DNA from: Myceligenerans indicum
GTDB taxonomy: Bacteria > Actinomycetota > Actinomycetes > Actinomycetales > Cellulomonadaceae
DNA length: 64,000 bases
Direction of reading: 5' to 3'
Assembly: GCF_016742955.1 (NCBI RefSeq)
Contig: NZ_JABBYC010000007.1
Coordinates: 1 to 64,000, forward strand
Position numbers and translations under genes: made by a program. The notes beneath the pieces are model-generated. The model did no database searches. It saw only the letters and a list, made by a program, of their open reading frames with translations, and had not been told where the DNA came from. Of this stretch, positions 1-7,301 are shown piece after piece. Within the stretch, counting starts at the first letter, position 1. Each line of letters opens with the position of its first letter.

Positions 1-787
1 GCCAGAACGGCGAGCCCGCTACCGTCGCCGGCCTCGACGGCGAAGAGATGGACTACGGGCACGTCGCCGAGATCACCGGCCTGCCCGGACGTGAGGGCTG
101 GCCAGGCGATCTGCGGCTGATCGTCCGCCGTGTCCCGATCACCGCCCGCGACCAAGCCGCCGGGAAGCTCACCGACCTGGAGAAGCGCACCGGCTGGCGC
201 TACGGGATCACGGCGACGAACATCCAGCGCATGCGCGGTATCCCCGGCACTCACCACGCCCAGTGGATCGACGTGCTCCACCGGCAGCACGCGGTCGTCG
301 AGGACCGCGTCCGCATCGCCAAACAGACCGGCCTCGGACACCTCCCGTCGGCCTCCTGGCAGGTCAACACCGCCTGGACCCTGCTCGCCGGCACCGCCGC
401 CAGCCTCGACGCCTGGACCCGCCTCCTGGCTTTCGCCGACCACGACCTACTCTCCAAGGCCGAACCGGTCACGATGCGCGAACTCGTCTACCGGCTCCCA
501 GCCCGTCTCGCACACCACGCGCGCCAACGATTCCTACGGTTCGACCGCGACCACCCCCACACCCACACGATCACCACCGCCTGGCAGCGGCTGACCGCAC
601 TGACCACCTGACCCGCGACAACGACGTCCCACCACACGCCGCCCCGAGGAACGGCGCAGCACCACCACCGGCCGGAACCGGCGCACGCAGCGACACGCGC
701 ACGCGAAACGCGCCCAAACGAGACCAACGGCCAACTCAGCCGAACCGCTCAGGCCGGGCCACACACCACGCGAAGGATCAGGGCTGG
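1..787 (+). mobile_element. Right part of an IS1380-type insertion sequence
   Basis: The transposase stops at 611, and the neighbouring minus-strand toxin-like gene loses similarity to its family at about 785. The right end of the element is therefore inferred to lie between about 770 and 790. The interval 612-777 has no convincing gene. I did not identify the terminal inverted repeat, because the partner end is outside the window. Confidence 0.45.
3..611 (+). CDS. IS1380-family transposase, C-terminal part (cut by window edge)
   Basis: The reading frame is open to the left edge, so only about the last 200 residues are visible. The blocks TGWRYGITATNI, VEDRVRIAKQTGLGHLP and YRLPARLAHHARQRFLRF match the conserved C-terminal region of IS1380-type DDE transposases, in which the H..VEDRIR..AKxTGL..LP stretch is a family signature; the frame ends in the usual Q-R-L helix. 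A complete family member is about 450-480 residues. The visible part has no internal stop, so whether the element is intact depends on sequence outside the window. It lies just upstream of a truncated toxin gene, which suggests that its insertion broke that locus. Confidence 0.85.
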   Translation, partial: QNGEPATVAGLDGEEMDYGHVAEITGLPGREGWPGDLRLIVRRVPITARDQAAGKLTDLEKRTGWRYGITATNIQRMRGIPGTHHAQWIDVLHRQHAVVEDRVRIAKQTGLGHLPSASWQVNTAWTLLAGTAASLDAWTRLLAFADHDLLSKAEPVTMRELVYRLPARLAHHARQRFLRFDRDHPHTHTITTAWQRLTALTT

Positions 788-978
788 TACCTGTTCGATT
801 GGCGCACCTGCTTGAGTGCGGGGGATTCCTCCCCGGGTATACCCGTGAGCCGGTTGAGGATCGTCAGTTCGGCATCGATCAGTTGCTCGGTGATCCTGGC
901 CTGTTCGTCACCGGCCGCCGCCTTGTCCTCCACATCGGAGTGCCAGCGGTCGAACTCCGGGGTCCAGTCGATCAGCAC
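778..978 (-). pseudogene. Truncated RelE/HigB-like toxin-family protein (N-terminal fragment)
   Basis: From a GTG at 978 the frame reads LIDWTPEFDRWHSDVED and then a helix ending in PALKQVRQSNRY, after which it stops abruptly (QP, stop). This resembles the N-terminal half of a HigB/RelE-superfamily actinobacterial protein (LIDWxxEFDRWLDRVE ... TLKRVRQSRRY), where about 50-60 further residues with the conserved WRVSHPY and GDKARIGDxFYD parts normally follow. Those are absent, and the break coincides with the end of the IS1380 element. The family match is from memory and could not be searched. An upstream ATG at 1032 is also in frame but would overlap the Rhs remnant. I expect it to be non-functional. 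Confidence 0.5.
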
Positions 979-1032
979 CCGACCAGTATTCCACGAATGG
1001 AATGCAGGGGCAAAGGGCTGCCTGCTCTCCAC

Positions 1033-1330
1033 GCAGGTGGCTGATGGTGCGGGTCAGGTGCGTTCCCGGTGGGAGTATGACGTCACACCGGGCGCGGACG
1101 GCAACCCGGTGGTGGGTCTGCCGTCGTCGTCCACGACGGTGCATGACGGGCTGGAGTACACCACGCGGGTGGACGCGTACGACGAGGCGTTGCGGCCGAC
1201 GTCGTCGACGGTCGTGTTGCCGGACGGTCTGGATGTGCTGACCGGTCTGGCGGGCCGGGAGTTCACCACGACGGTGGAGTACCGGATCGATGGTTCGGTG
1301 CGTCTGTCGGCAGCGCAGAATCTGATGTGT
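1033..1330 (+). pseudogene. Rhs/YD-repeat protein remnant
   Basis: The frame encodes SRWEYDVTPGADGNPVVGL, then a block around DGLEYTTRVDAYDEALRPTS and a TTTVEYRIDGSVRLSAA stretch. These look like the DGxxYTTxxxYDxxyRPTS and TTxxxYxxDGS units of actinobacterial Rhs/YD-repeat polymorphic toxins. No start codon or long repeat array precedes it, and the frame is lost shortly after 1330, so it is the stump of a much larger gene (family members are usually 1500-2500 residues). Base composition here is visibly less GC-rich than in the metabolic genes further right, as is common for polymorphic toxin loci. Confidence 0.6.
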
Positions 1331-1359
1331 GGCTGTGCCGGGCAGTCTGTCAAGGAAGT

Positions 1360-1530
1360 GGTTCGAGCAACGGACAGGTGCTGCGCTTTGACCCGACCAA
1401 CGGCTACTTTGGATCGAAGACAGGGAATGGTGTGATGAAGATCTTCTTCAGGCCGGACAATCCCGCTACGTACTGGGCAGGCGAGGTGCAGAAGGCGGTG
1501 TTGGCAGGTGGGCGTATCACCATTCCATGA
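1360..1530 (+). pseudogene. C-terminal toxin domain of Rhs-type polymorphic toxin (detached)
   Basis: In a different frame from the Rhs repeats the sequence reads VLRFDPTNGYFGSKTGNGVMKIFFRPD, then a short tail ending GGRITIP. Phrases such as (I/L)RYDPxTxxFG...G..K(T/I)(F/Y)(F/Y)(R/K)PD are typical of the toxin domain at the extreme C-terminus of Rhs/CdiA-type toxins (putative nucleases). It is about 55 residues and has no start of its own. The frame change around 1330-1360 suggests a deletion or recombination that exchanged the C-terminal module. An immunity gene follows directly, as is usual for these toxins. Confidence 0.5.
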
Positions 1531-1594
1531 GTGGTTCCGTGGCCGTGCGACTCAAGAAGGATGGCTACGAGTCGTGGAGTTCGCTGACGCCCTA

Positions 1595-1918
1595 ATGTCG
1601 TGGTCGGAATTCGTCGACGAGTGCGCTGAGGGTTATAGCTTCGGCGTCTATGAGTACGACAACGACCTGCAAGTACGTGACCTGCTTGAGCTCGCCTTCG
1701 ACGGCGAGGCCGACGAACTTCTCGGTGCTGAAGAAGCGCGCCGCAGTATCGTTGTGGTTGACGAGCGGTTTCGGAGGATCTTGAAACCGGGAGTGCGAGT
1801 TCCAGGTGCGTCTGAGACCTGGTGGAGCGGGGCCGTTCCGGCCCGAGGTGGTGTGGAGCTGGTCGAGGATCTTGAGGAGAACTACAGGACTGAGATCGAC
1901 TTGGTCGAGGGTCGCTGA
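1595..1918 (+). CDS. Putative immunity protein for the Rhs-type toxin
   Basis: A small acidic protein of about 107 residues (MSWSEFVDECAEGYSFGVYEYDNDLQVRDLLELAF...). It lies directly downstream of the toxin tail, the usual position of a cognate immunity gene. The pattern (D/E)FV..C...Y......NDL.VRD.LE resembles small cytoplasmic immunity-type proteins, but I cannot name a family. The same frame is open back to an ATG at 1508, inside the toxin tail. I prefer 1595 because a GGAG lies about 14 nt upstream and the region before it does not look like protein. A separate 22-codon frame starting at the ATGA overlap (1527) ends at 1595. Function is inferred from position and acidic character only. 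Confidence 0.5.
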   Translation: MSWSEFVDECAEGYSFGVYEYDNDLQVRDLLELAFDGEADELLGAEEARRSIVVVDERFRRILKPGVRVPGASETWWSGAVPARGGVELVEDLEENYRTEIDLVEGR

Positions 1919-2007
1919 GAGCGCCTTGAGTGCGATCAAATATGCCTGCTTCTTCGAAGTGCGCGAGGCTTGAAAACGGCGGACTCACTGTTCGAAACCC
2001 TGGTGGG

Positions 2008-2394
2008 TCAGCTCAGCCAAAACCTAAGATCCCCTGCTCGCAATCGAGTATGCATTGCCGAGAGTTGGAGCATGATCCACGGTACGGATGACCAATGGCT
2101 TCCTGTGAAGACGTCGATGTCGCTTATCGCATTCAAGGCACGAGTGGACAAGCGCGGGTCCATCAAGAACTGGCGTAAGGAACGGTACACCGAGCCGCTT
2201 GTGACTGTCTTGTTGATTCGCGCAGAATGCCCAATGCACGTGACTGCGAGTCCGCGAACATTCTCATCAGGATGCTCCCTCGCCTGGCGCAACAGGAAAT
2301 CCTCGAGCCACGCAATGCTTGTTTCGCGGTAGGTCAATTCGAGCAGGGAGTCCGTTGCTGCAGTCACGTCGTCACCGCAAATGCGATTCACCAT
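2008..2394 (-). CDS. HEAT-like repeat protein, probable second immunity protein
   Basis: 128 residues beginning MVNRICGDDVTAATDSLLELTYRETSIAWLED and containing HPDENVRGLAVTCIGHSARI, a phrase characteristic of small HEAT-like proteins that accompany polymorphic toxins (family recalled, not searched). A second helical repeat (SLRQFLMDPRLSTRALNAISDID) follows. The last 30 residues (GSHWSSVPWIM...) do not continue the repeat and may result from a frameshift or a join. It is on the opposite strand to the toxin and first immunity gene. Orphan immunity genes commonly gather downstream of Rhs loci. The surrounding DNA is AT-richer than the rest of the window, suggesting acquisition. Confidence 0.55.
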   Translation of the reverse strand: MVNRICGDDVTAATDSLLELTYRETSIAWLEDFLLRQAREHPDENVRGLAVTCIGHSARINKTVTSGSVYRSLRQFLMDPRLSTRALNAISDIDVFTGSHWSSVPWIMLQLSAMHTRLRAGDLRFWLS

Positions 2395-2723
2395 CTCGCC
2401 CCCAATCCTTCACGTAGCGCCCACGCGCCGTTCGTGACCTGCGGCGACGCTCCGGAGCGGAGCACCCGTTTGGTGCGGCGGTGGTCAGCCGAGGCCGGGC
2501 AGCACCATCATGGTGCACGCTGATCTTAGCGTCTGTGCAGGTCAGCGCGCGATTCGCGCGGGGCCGTGAAGGATCGAGGTCGTACCGGGCATCACGTCCC
2601 CACGGCTTGCTCACCGAATCTTTCCATTGCACGTAACAAGGCCAACATCAGTAGGCGCGCTCTGCCGCTTCGGGTTGAGAGAAGACCAATCTCGCACGTG
2701 ACCACGCCAAACAGGCCGGTCGG
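2395..2723. other. Interval with no recognisable gene
   Basis: Between the HEAT-like immunity gene and the SDR fragment I see no credible coding region, RNA gene or repeat. The frames that are open here give low-complexity Arg/Pro-rich translations typical of antisense shadows. It sits in the mosaic left end of the window. Confidence 0.5.
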
Positions 2724-2880
2724 TGCGCAGCATAGTCGCCGTCCACGGGGATGACGCTGCCGGTGACGAAGCTCGACCGCTCCGAGCACAACCACACGAC
2801 GGCGTCCGCGATCTCTTCGGGTCGCCTGATCCGACCGATGGGGTGCGCGGCGACCCGCGCGGCCATGACCCTGTCGCCGC
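2724..2880 (-). pseudogene. Short-chain dehydrogenase C-terminal fragment
   Basis: On the minus strand the frame reads RVAAHPIGRIRRPEEIADAV, then VWLCSERSSFVTGSVIPVDGDYAA, the standard C-terminal end of classical SDRs (HP(I/M)GR...PEEIA..V..L.S....(F/Y)(V/I)TG....VDGG). The TGxxxxYxxxK core and the N-terminal Rossmann motif are missing and the natural stop is gone, so this is a relic of about 50 codons. A second, shorter relic with nearly the same sequence lies at 4599-4657 on the same strand. Confidence 0.7.
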
Positions 2881-2971
2881 GACCCGGACCGGGTCGGGCT
2901 GTCGGCCCGAGCTGAGGCCCACACCCGTTTTCCCGGGCCTCGATGTTGGTGACTGGTGGCACGATGACACC

Positions 2972-3277
2972 ATGACGTGGTGCGAAAGGTGTGGCTTCGA
3001 CAGTTCGATGTGTGAGCACGGCTTGGCAGAGCGGCAACGCCAGCAACGTGACGGGGCGGTCCCGGATTCCGTCCTCGTCTCGCCGCAGGGTCTCGCTCAC
3101 TTCGGTGGGTGCAGCCACAAGGACGACACCGACTACTCACGCTGGGGAGTCCTCGACGCAACTGACGTGTGGCAGCGGCTCGGCAACGGCGAGTCGTTCA
3201 CGATCAAGGACGACGGCGGACGGCGCCTCGTGGTCGCCGGGCGCTGCCGCGACTGCGTCGAACACGGACCTTGGTGA
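2972..3277 (+). CDS. Small Cys-rich protein of unknown function
   Basis: 101 residues, starting MTWCERCGFDSSMCEHGL and ending GRCRDCVEHGPW. It has CxxC near each end (CERC, CRDC) plus two extra Cys/His pairs (MCEHG, GGCSH), which suggests a structural zinc or other metal site; no family was recognised. The ATG at 2972 is preceded by a CACGAT hexamer 6 nt upstream, matching the leaderless pattern seen at several other genes in this window. The same frame is open further upstream, but that translation is Arg/Pro-rich and antisense to the SDR relic. It converges with the esterase gene, with a strong hairpin between them. Confidence 0.55.
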   Translation: MTWCERCGFDSSMCEHGLAERQRQQRDGAVPDSVLVSPQGLAHFGGCSHKDDTDYSRWGVLDATDVWQRLGNGESFTIKDDGGRRLVVAGRCRDCVEHGPW

Positions 3278-3329
3278 GGCGGTAGCCGACGTATCAGCGC
3301 CGGTGCCCGGGTTTCGGCGAATCCCGGCC

Positions 3330-3358
3330 GGGCCGAACCCCGGCCGGGGTCCCGGCCC
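3330..3358. terminator. GC-rich hairpin between convergent genes
   Basis: A near-perfect dyad built on the 12-bp palindrome CCCCGGCCGGGG, extended outward by GGGCCG on the left and CGGCCC on the right, with small internal mismatches. It lies in the 114-bp gap between the converging Cys-rich gene and the SGNH gene. No U-run follows on either strand, as is common in high-GC actinobacteria. Probable bidirectional terminator. Confidence 0.55.
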
Positions 3359-3391
3359 GACTCGGCCGAACCGCACCTCGGTGCCGGTGGC

Positions 3392-4411
3392 TCAAGCTTG
3401 TGGCCGCGCCGTGGCCCACCACGCGTCGAAGTCGATGCCCTTCTTCTTCGCCAGTTCCTCCAGGCGTGCCTTGGTCGGCGGCTGGAACAGCTTCGGCGTG
3501 ATCTTGCGGTCGATGGCGGCGTACTTCCGCTGACGTTTCGCCTGCGCCGCGGCCCCGTTCTCCGCCTGGGCGACCACGGCGCCGGTCGCCGTGACGCTCG
3601 CACCGGTCAGTACGCCGCTGACCAGCGGGGTGTAGCCGTTGGCGTGACCGGCGCGGTTGGGGTGGTAGGACTCCTGGAGGGGGCTGGAGAAGCCGTTGAT
3701 CCACTCGGTCGGGTCGCACACGGCGTGGCCGGTGAACCGGCTGATCGGATTGACGAAGCTGAAGCCCTTCGCGGAGGCCGCCGTCGAGGTGACCGAGTTG
3801 ATGAGCGTGACGGCGTCGTTGAGGGCGGCCTCGTCCGACGGGCTGAAGAAGGTCAACAGATTGCAGTCCTCGCCCATGAAGATCTTCGGGTAGCCGACGA
3901 CGACCACCTTCGCGTGCGGCGCCCGCGTCCTGATGGCGGCGTAGAGGGTGTCGAGCCGGCCCGGGAGGGTGTTCGAGATGAACGAGCGCCCCGCGGCGAC
4001 CGCGCCGGCGCAGTCGCTGGCCCACGCCGGCAGGGCGCACTCGGTGAGCACGTCGGCGAACCCGGCGTCGTTGCCACCCACCGAGACGGTCACGTACCTC
4101 GTGCTCGAGCTCAGCGCGCCGAGCTGGTTGTTCCGCACGTCGGCGACGACCGCTCCTGAGCAGGCCCGGAAGTTGAGGCTGTAGCCCTTGGCCGCCGCGG
4201 TGAGGCTGGCGTAGGCGTAGGCCGAGCGCAGGCACTCGGTGCCGTCGTCGATGTAGCTCCTCGTGCCGGTGCCGGAGGAATACGAGTCGCCCAGGGCGAC
4301 ATAGGACTCGCCGGAGGCGTACGACGGGAGGGTGGGTGTCGTCACCAGGGCAATCGTGGCAAGGCTCGTCGCCGCCACGGCGGCGACGAGCCGCAACAGG
4401 TGTCGCTTCAT
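3392..4411 (-). CDS. Secreted SGNH/GDSL-family esterase or lipase
   Basis: 339 residues. A Sec signal peptide (MKRHLLRLVAAVAATSLATI, ending near SYASG) is followed by the SGNH blocks: block I VALGDSYSSGTG with the nucleophile Ser, block III VSVGGNDAGF with the oxyanion Gly/Asn, and block V ESYHPNRAGH with the catalytic His. Paired cysteines (CLRSA/RACSG, CALP/DCAG, DCN/VCDP) suggest disulphides, as in the Streptomyces SEST-type esterases, so it should act outside the cell on ester or acyl-glycerol substrates. An unusual Ala/Gln/Lys-rich tail of about 70 residues follows the catalytic domain. The start at 4411 has AGGGAG 7 nt upstream. It stands alone between two SDR relics. Confidence 0.85.
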   Translation of the reverse strand: MKRHLLRLVAAVAATSLATIALVTTPTLPSYASGESYVALGDSYSSGTGTRSYIDDGTECLRSAYAYASLTAAAKGYSLNFRACSGAVVADVRNNQLGALSSSTRYVTVSVGGNDAGFADVLTECALPAWASDCAGAVAAGRSFISNTLPGRLDTLYAAIRTRAPHAKVVVVGYPKIFMGEDCNLLTFFSPSDEAALNDAVTLINSVTSTAASAKGFSFVNPISRFTGHAVCDPTEWINGFSSPLQESYHPNRAGHANGYTPLVSGVLTGASVTATGAVVAQAENGAAAQAKRQRKYAAIDRKITPKLFQPPTKARLEELAKKKGIDFDAWWATARPQA

Positions 4412-4562
4412 GGGCAGCTCCCTGAGGGTTCGTCCAGTCACTCCGAACGTGACTCGATCGCCTCTCTTTATAGGGCGTACCACCAGAAGCGCGCAATATC
4501 CGACAAATAGTTCACCAAAAGTTCTGTCTGTAGTGTTCCTCGTGCCCCCCGGTTCTTGGCCG

Positions 4563-4598
4563 GGCTCCGCGGACGGGACGCGACTCCAGATCTGGAGT
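4563..4598 (+). pseudogene. Tiny ricin-B-lectin relic
   Basis: The + strand reads GSADGTRLQIWS, the end of a QxW-type ricin-B lectin repeat; the same phrase NGTRLQIW occurs at the end of the secreted lyase at 31624-33288. Only about 12 codons remain and they abut an SDR relic, so this is recombination debris rather than a gene. Confidence 0.4.
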
Positions 4599-4657
4599 CC
4601 GGTGACGAAGGTGGACTGGTCCGAGCAGAGCCACACCACGGCGTCGGCGATCGGTGG
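4599..4657 (-). pseudogene. Second short-chain dehydrogenase relic
   Basis: The minus strand reads PPIADAVVWLCSDQSTFVTG, nearly the same as part of the SDR fragment at 2724-2880 (IADAVVWLCSERSSFVTG). It is cut at the glycine by the ricin-lectin relic. The two relics lie in the same orientation on either side of the SGNH gene. Confidence 0.6.
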
Positions 4658-4669
4658 CGTGTCGACGGA

Positions 4670-5266
4670 TCACCGGGCGAGCGAGATCGCGAAGGGCGCG
4701 AATCCGCTGGACCTAATCACGTGGGGTACGAACAGCACTGCGGCCTCGGTGGCGCGCGCGGTCTGGATCCCGCCGAGGTCGGTGATCCACTCCGTGCGCC
4801 AGCCGAGGTCGATGAGCAGTTCACGGACTGTCTGCTTGGCCTGAGGGTCATCGCCGGAGAGGAAGGCGTCGGGCGCCTGGGTGAGCGTGGCCGGCGCGGT
4901 CATCACCGGGAAGAGCATGGTGTTGAGCGTCTTGACGACGCGCGTTTCGGGGAGCGCTTCCTGGAGTTTCTCGGCGAGGCTCGCGCCGGGAAAGATCAGG
5001 TCGCCGGGCAGTCCGTCGGGTCCGTCGACGGTGGCGTTGGCGACGTCGAGGAGGATCTTGTCGCGCAGTTCCTCGCGCAGGGCGCCGAGCCGGTCCAGCG
5101 AGCCGGCGCCCGGGGTGGCGTTGATGACGATCTGGGCTGTCCGGGCAGCGTCGGCGGCCGCCCCCGGCGCCCGGTCCGTGGCGGTCACGGTGTGCCCTGC
5201 CCGGGTGAGGGCCGTGGCCAGGTTGCCGCCGACGCGGCCGGATCCGAGAACTGCGATCGTGGTCAT
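4670..5266 (-). CDS. NAD(P)-binding F420 reductase-like oxidoreductase
   Basis: 198 residues. The N-terminal Rossmann motif VLGSGRVGGNLATAL (GxGxxG) and the later NATPGAGSL and VVKTLNTMLFPVM segments match the NADPH:F420 reductase-like/ProC-like family of small NAD(P)-binding proteins. Members move hydride between NADP and F420 or act on unknown substrates. No F420-specific residue can be confirmed by eye. It lies 41 bp downstream of the inositol-monophosphatase-like gene and is probably co-transcribed with it under the divergent LysR regulator. The start at 5266 begins MTTIAVLGSG directly at the beta-strand, as expected. Confidence 0.75.
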   Translation of the reverse strand: MTTIAVLGSGRVGGNLATALTRAGHTVTATDRAPGAAADAARTAQIVINATPGAGSLDRLGALREELRDKILLDVANATVDGPDGLPGDLIFPGASLAEKLQEALPETRVVKTLNTMLFPVMTAPATLTQAPDAFLSGDDPQAKQTVRELLIDLGWRTEWITDLGGIQTARATEAAVLFVPHVIRSSGFAPFAISLAR

Positions 5267-5307
5267 GAGGAGCTGGTCCTTCCGTGTGTGCAGGTTGCGG
5301 TGTGCGG

Positions 5308-6126
5308 TCAACGCGAGAGCGTGGTGACGGCCTCGGCGTGGACGCCGGGCGCGGCGGCCAGGAAGCTCTCGCTCCGCGGGGTCCAGGGACGGCCCCCGGC
5401 GTCGGAGATCTGTCCGCCGGCCTCGGTGACGAGCAGCGCTCCGGGCAGCAGGTCCGCTCGGGCGCCGGCGAACTGCCAGAAGGCGTCGATCCGGCCGGCG
5501 GCCACGTTCAGCAGGTGCAGGGTCGCGGGCACGGAGGTGCGGACGACGAGCGCGTCGAAGAGCATCGCGGTGATCGAGGAGCCGACGCGACGCACGACCT
5601 TCTCGTCCTCGTCCGGCCGGGCCTGGCTGGTGGCCACGATGCTCAGGCCGAGATCCGTGGTCCAGGACACGTGCAGCGGCCTGCCGTCGAGGTGGGCGCC
5701 CGCGCCGGTGAGCGCCGTACAGGTCTCGCCGGTCAACGGCAGGTGGACCGCGGTGAGCACCGGCTGGTTCTCGCGTACGAGGGTGGCGGTCACCGCCCAC
5801 TCCGGCAGGGCGTGCAGGTGGTTGACGTTGCCTTCGGCCGGATCCACGACCCACCACTCGCCGGGGGGCAATGCCCCGCCGTCCAGTTCGTCCTCCACCC
5901 AGCCGGCGTCCGGGCGCAGGTGGGTGAGGCGAGGGCGCAGGATGTCGAGGGCGGTGTCGTCGTTGGCGGCGAGCGCGCGCGTCAGCTCTTCGCGGGTCCG
6001 GTGGCGGACCACCTCGCCGAAGCGCTCGCGCAGCACCGAACCGGCGATACGCACGGCGGTCGAGGTCTGGGCGAGCAGGTCGGCGTCGGAGGCGCCGAGA
6101 TCAGTGGTCTGAAGCGTTTCGGACAT
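5308..6126 (-). CDS. Inositol-monophosphatase-family protein with altered metal motif
   Basis: 272 residues. The fold signatures are present: WVEDE (metal Glu), WWVVDPAEGNVNHLHALPEW (normally DPIDGTxNF) and ADLLPGALLVTEAGGQISD (normally WDxAAGxLLVxEAGG). The second metal-binding Asp is Glu and the Thr of DGT is Asn, so catalysis may differ from classical IMPase/FBPase enzymes and the substrate is unknown. The start at 6126 (MSETLQTTDLG) is chosen because the residues upstream do not look like protein. It is first in a two-gene operon and divergent from a LysR regulator 139 bp away, which probably controls it. Confidence 0.75.
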   Translation of the reverse strand: MSETLQTTDLGASDADLLAQTSTAVRIAGSVLRERFGEVVRHRTREELTRALAANDDTALDILRPRLTHLRPDAGWVEDELDGGALPPGEWWVVDPAEGNVNHLHALPEWAVTATLVRENQPVLTAVHLPLTGETCTALTGAGAHLDGRPLHVSWTTDLGLSIVATSQARPDEDEKVVRRVGSSITAMLFDALVVRTSVPATLHLLNVAAGRIDAFWQFAGARADLLPGALLVTEAGGQISDAGGRPWTPRSESFLAAAPGVHAEAVTTLSR

Positions 6127-6265
6127 GGTGGTGCTCCCGTGTGAGGAAGGGTGATGAGGCCGGTCGGGGAACGAGCTGCGCTCTGCTTCCGGCGCGTCCG
6201 TGTCGAAGGTATGCAGCCCCACCGTTAACTGCAAGTGCATGTCAGGCACGGCTAGGATTACTCAG
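6127..6265. promoter_or_regulatory. Divergent promoter region for LysR and its target operon
   Basis: 139-bp gap between two divergent starts, the standard LysR arrangement. It contains CCGTTAACTGCAAGTGCATG at about 6221-6240, with GTTAAC and a TGCA-AG-TGCA dyad, a plausible LysR site. The exact operator cannot be fixed by eye. Confidence 0.45.
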
Positions 6266-7171
6266 ATGCAATTGGATCTGAACCTGCTCGCCGCGCTCGA
6301 CGCGCTGCTGGAGGAGGGGAGCGTGGCCGGGGCGGCCGCGCGCCTGCATGTCACCGCCCCCGCGATGAGCCGGAGTCTGGGCCGGATCCGGCGCACGACC
6401 GGGGATCAGATCTTGGTGCGCACCGGCCGCACGATGACCCCGACGCCGTATGCGATCGCTGTCCGGGAACAGGTGCACGAGCTGCTGCACCAGGTCCAGG
6501 GGGTGCTGGCGCCGAGCCGTGAACTCGATCTGGCGCGGTTGGAGCGCACCTTCACGCTCCGCTGGCACGACTCCCTGGTTGCCCTGAGCGGACCTGCACT
6601 GCTCGCCGCCGTGCGCGGACAGGCGCCGGGCGTGCGGCTGCGCTTCGTCGCGGAGTCGAGCATCGACACCCCCGAGCTGCGGCGCGGTGAGGTCGACCTG
6701 GAGGCGAACGCCAACCGTCCGAGCGCGCCGGACATCCACGCCGAGGGCGTGGGCGAGGTGCGGCTCGTCGTCGTCGTGAGGCAGGGGCACCCCCTCACCC
6801 GCGCCGGGACCGTCACCGCAGAGCAGTACGCCGCCGCCGAGCACGTTGCGGTCTCGCGACGCGGAAACCTCAGCAACGCCCTCGACGACGCCCTTGCGCG
6901 GCTCGGCCTCACCCGCCGCGTGGTGGCGAGCGCGCCCACGGAAGCGACCGCGCTGGAGTTCGCGCGCGACTCCGATCTCCTGATCAGCGTTCCCGAAGTC
7001 ACCACGCGCTCGGCGGCCGCCGACCTCGGCCTGGTCGTGCTCCCGCTCCCGCTCGAACTGCCGTCGGCGCCGATATACCTTTCGTGGCACCAGCGCTACG
7101 ACACCGACCACGCCCACGCCTGGTTGCGCGGGCTGGCGCGAACCGCGCTGGCCATGTGCGGAGCGTCGTAG
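6266..7171 (+). CDS. LysR-family transcriptional regulator
   Basis: 301 residues. The N-terminal winged helix (LDLNLLAALDALLEEGSVAGAAARLHVTAPAMSRSLGRIR) is the classical LysR DNA-binding domain, followed by RTGRTMTPTPYA and a periplasmic-binding-like effector domain (about residues 90-295). The set of residues is close to the NodD/PcpR-like branch that binds aromatic or small organic acids. ATG 6266 has AGGA about 9 nt upstream; an in-frame ATG at 6200 would add unlike sequence. It is divergent from the IMPase-like and F420-reductase-like operon, its probable target. Confidence 0.9.
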   Translation: MQLDLNLLAALDALLEEGSVAGAAARLHVTAPAMSRSLGRIRRTTGDQILVRTGRTMTPTPYAIAVREQVHELLHQVQGVLAPSRELDLARLERTFTLRWHDSLVALSGPALLAAVRGQAPGVRLRFVAESSIDTPELRRGEVDLEANANRPSAPDIHAEGVGEVRLVVVVRQGHPLTRAGTVTAEQYAAAEHVAVSRRGNLSNALDDALARLGLTRRVVASAPTEATALEFARDSDLLISVPEVTTRSAAADLGLVVLPLPLELPSAPIYLSWHQRYDTDHAHAWLRGLARTALAMCGAS

Positions 7172-7246
7172 CCGGCGCTGTCCGGGTGCTCCGCCCGGCG
7201 GAGCCGCTGTCCCTTGCGGTGACACGAGTCACTCGATCGTGTACTC

Positions 7247-7269
7247 TGTAGTGAACGCTCCACACAGAG
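7247..7269. promoter_or_regulatory. Candidate operator of the aromatic cluster (copy 1)
   Basis: A 23-bp site beginning TGTAGTGA and ending ACAGAG, 32 bp before the first hydrolase start. It matches the site at 18854-18876 in 19 of 23 positions with no gap. The core is an imperfect dyad (GTA...TAC type). These two sites flank the transcription units that begin the cluster, and a TetR gene lies between them. Binding by that TetR is inferred. Confidence 0.6.
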
Positions 7270-7301
7270 TGATTCTGTGATGTCGAAGAGGACAAGCGAC
7301 G

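Noticed and set aside
1527-1595. 22-codon frame starting at the ATGA overlap with the toxin stop
   Set aside because: Too short, and it ends where the more protein-like immunity frame begins. It might be a relic of the original immunity start before a frameshift, but this cannot be shown.
1404-1988. 194-residue minus-strand frame over the toxin tail and immunity gene
   Set aside because: Arg/Ser/Pro-rich translation without motifs; the + strand offers toxin-like and acidic immunity-like proteins.
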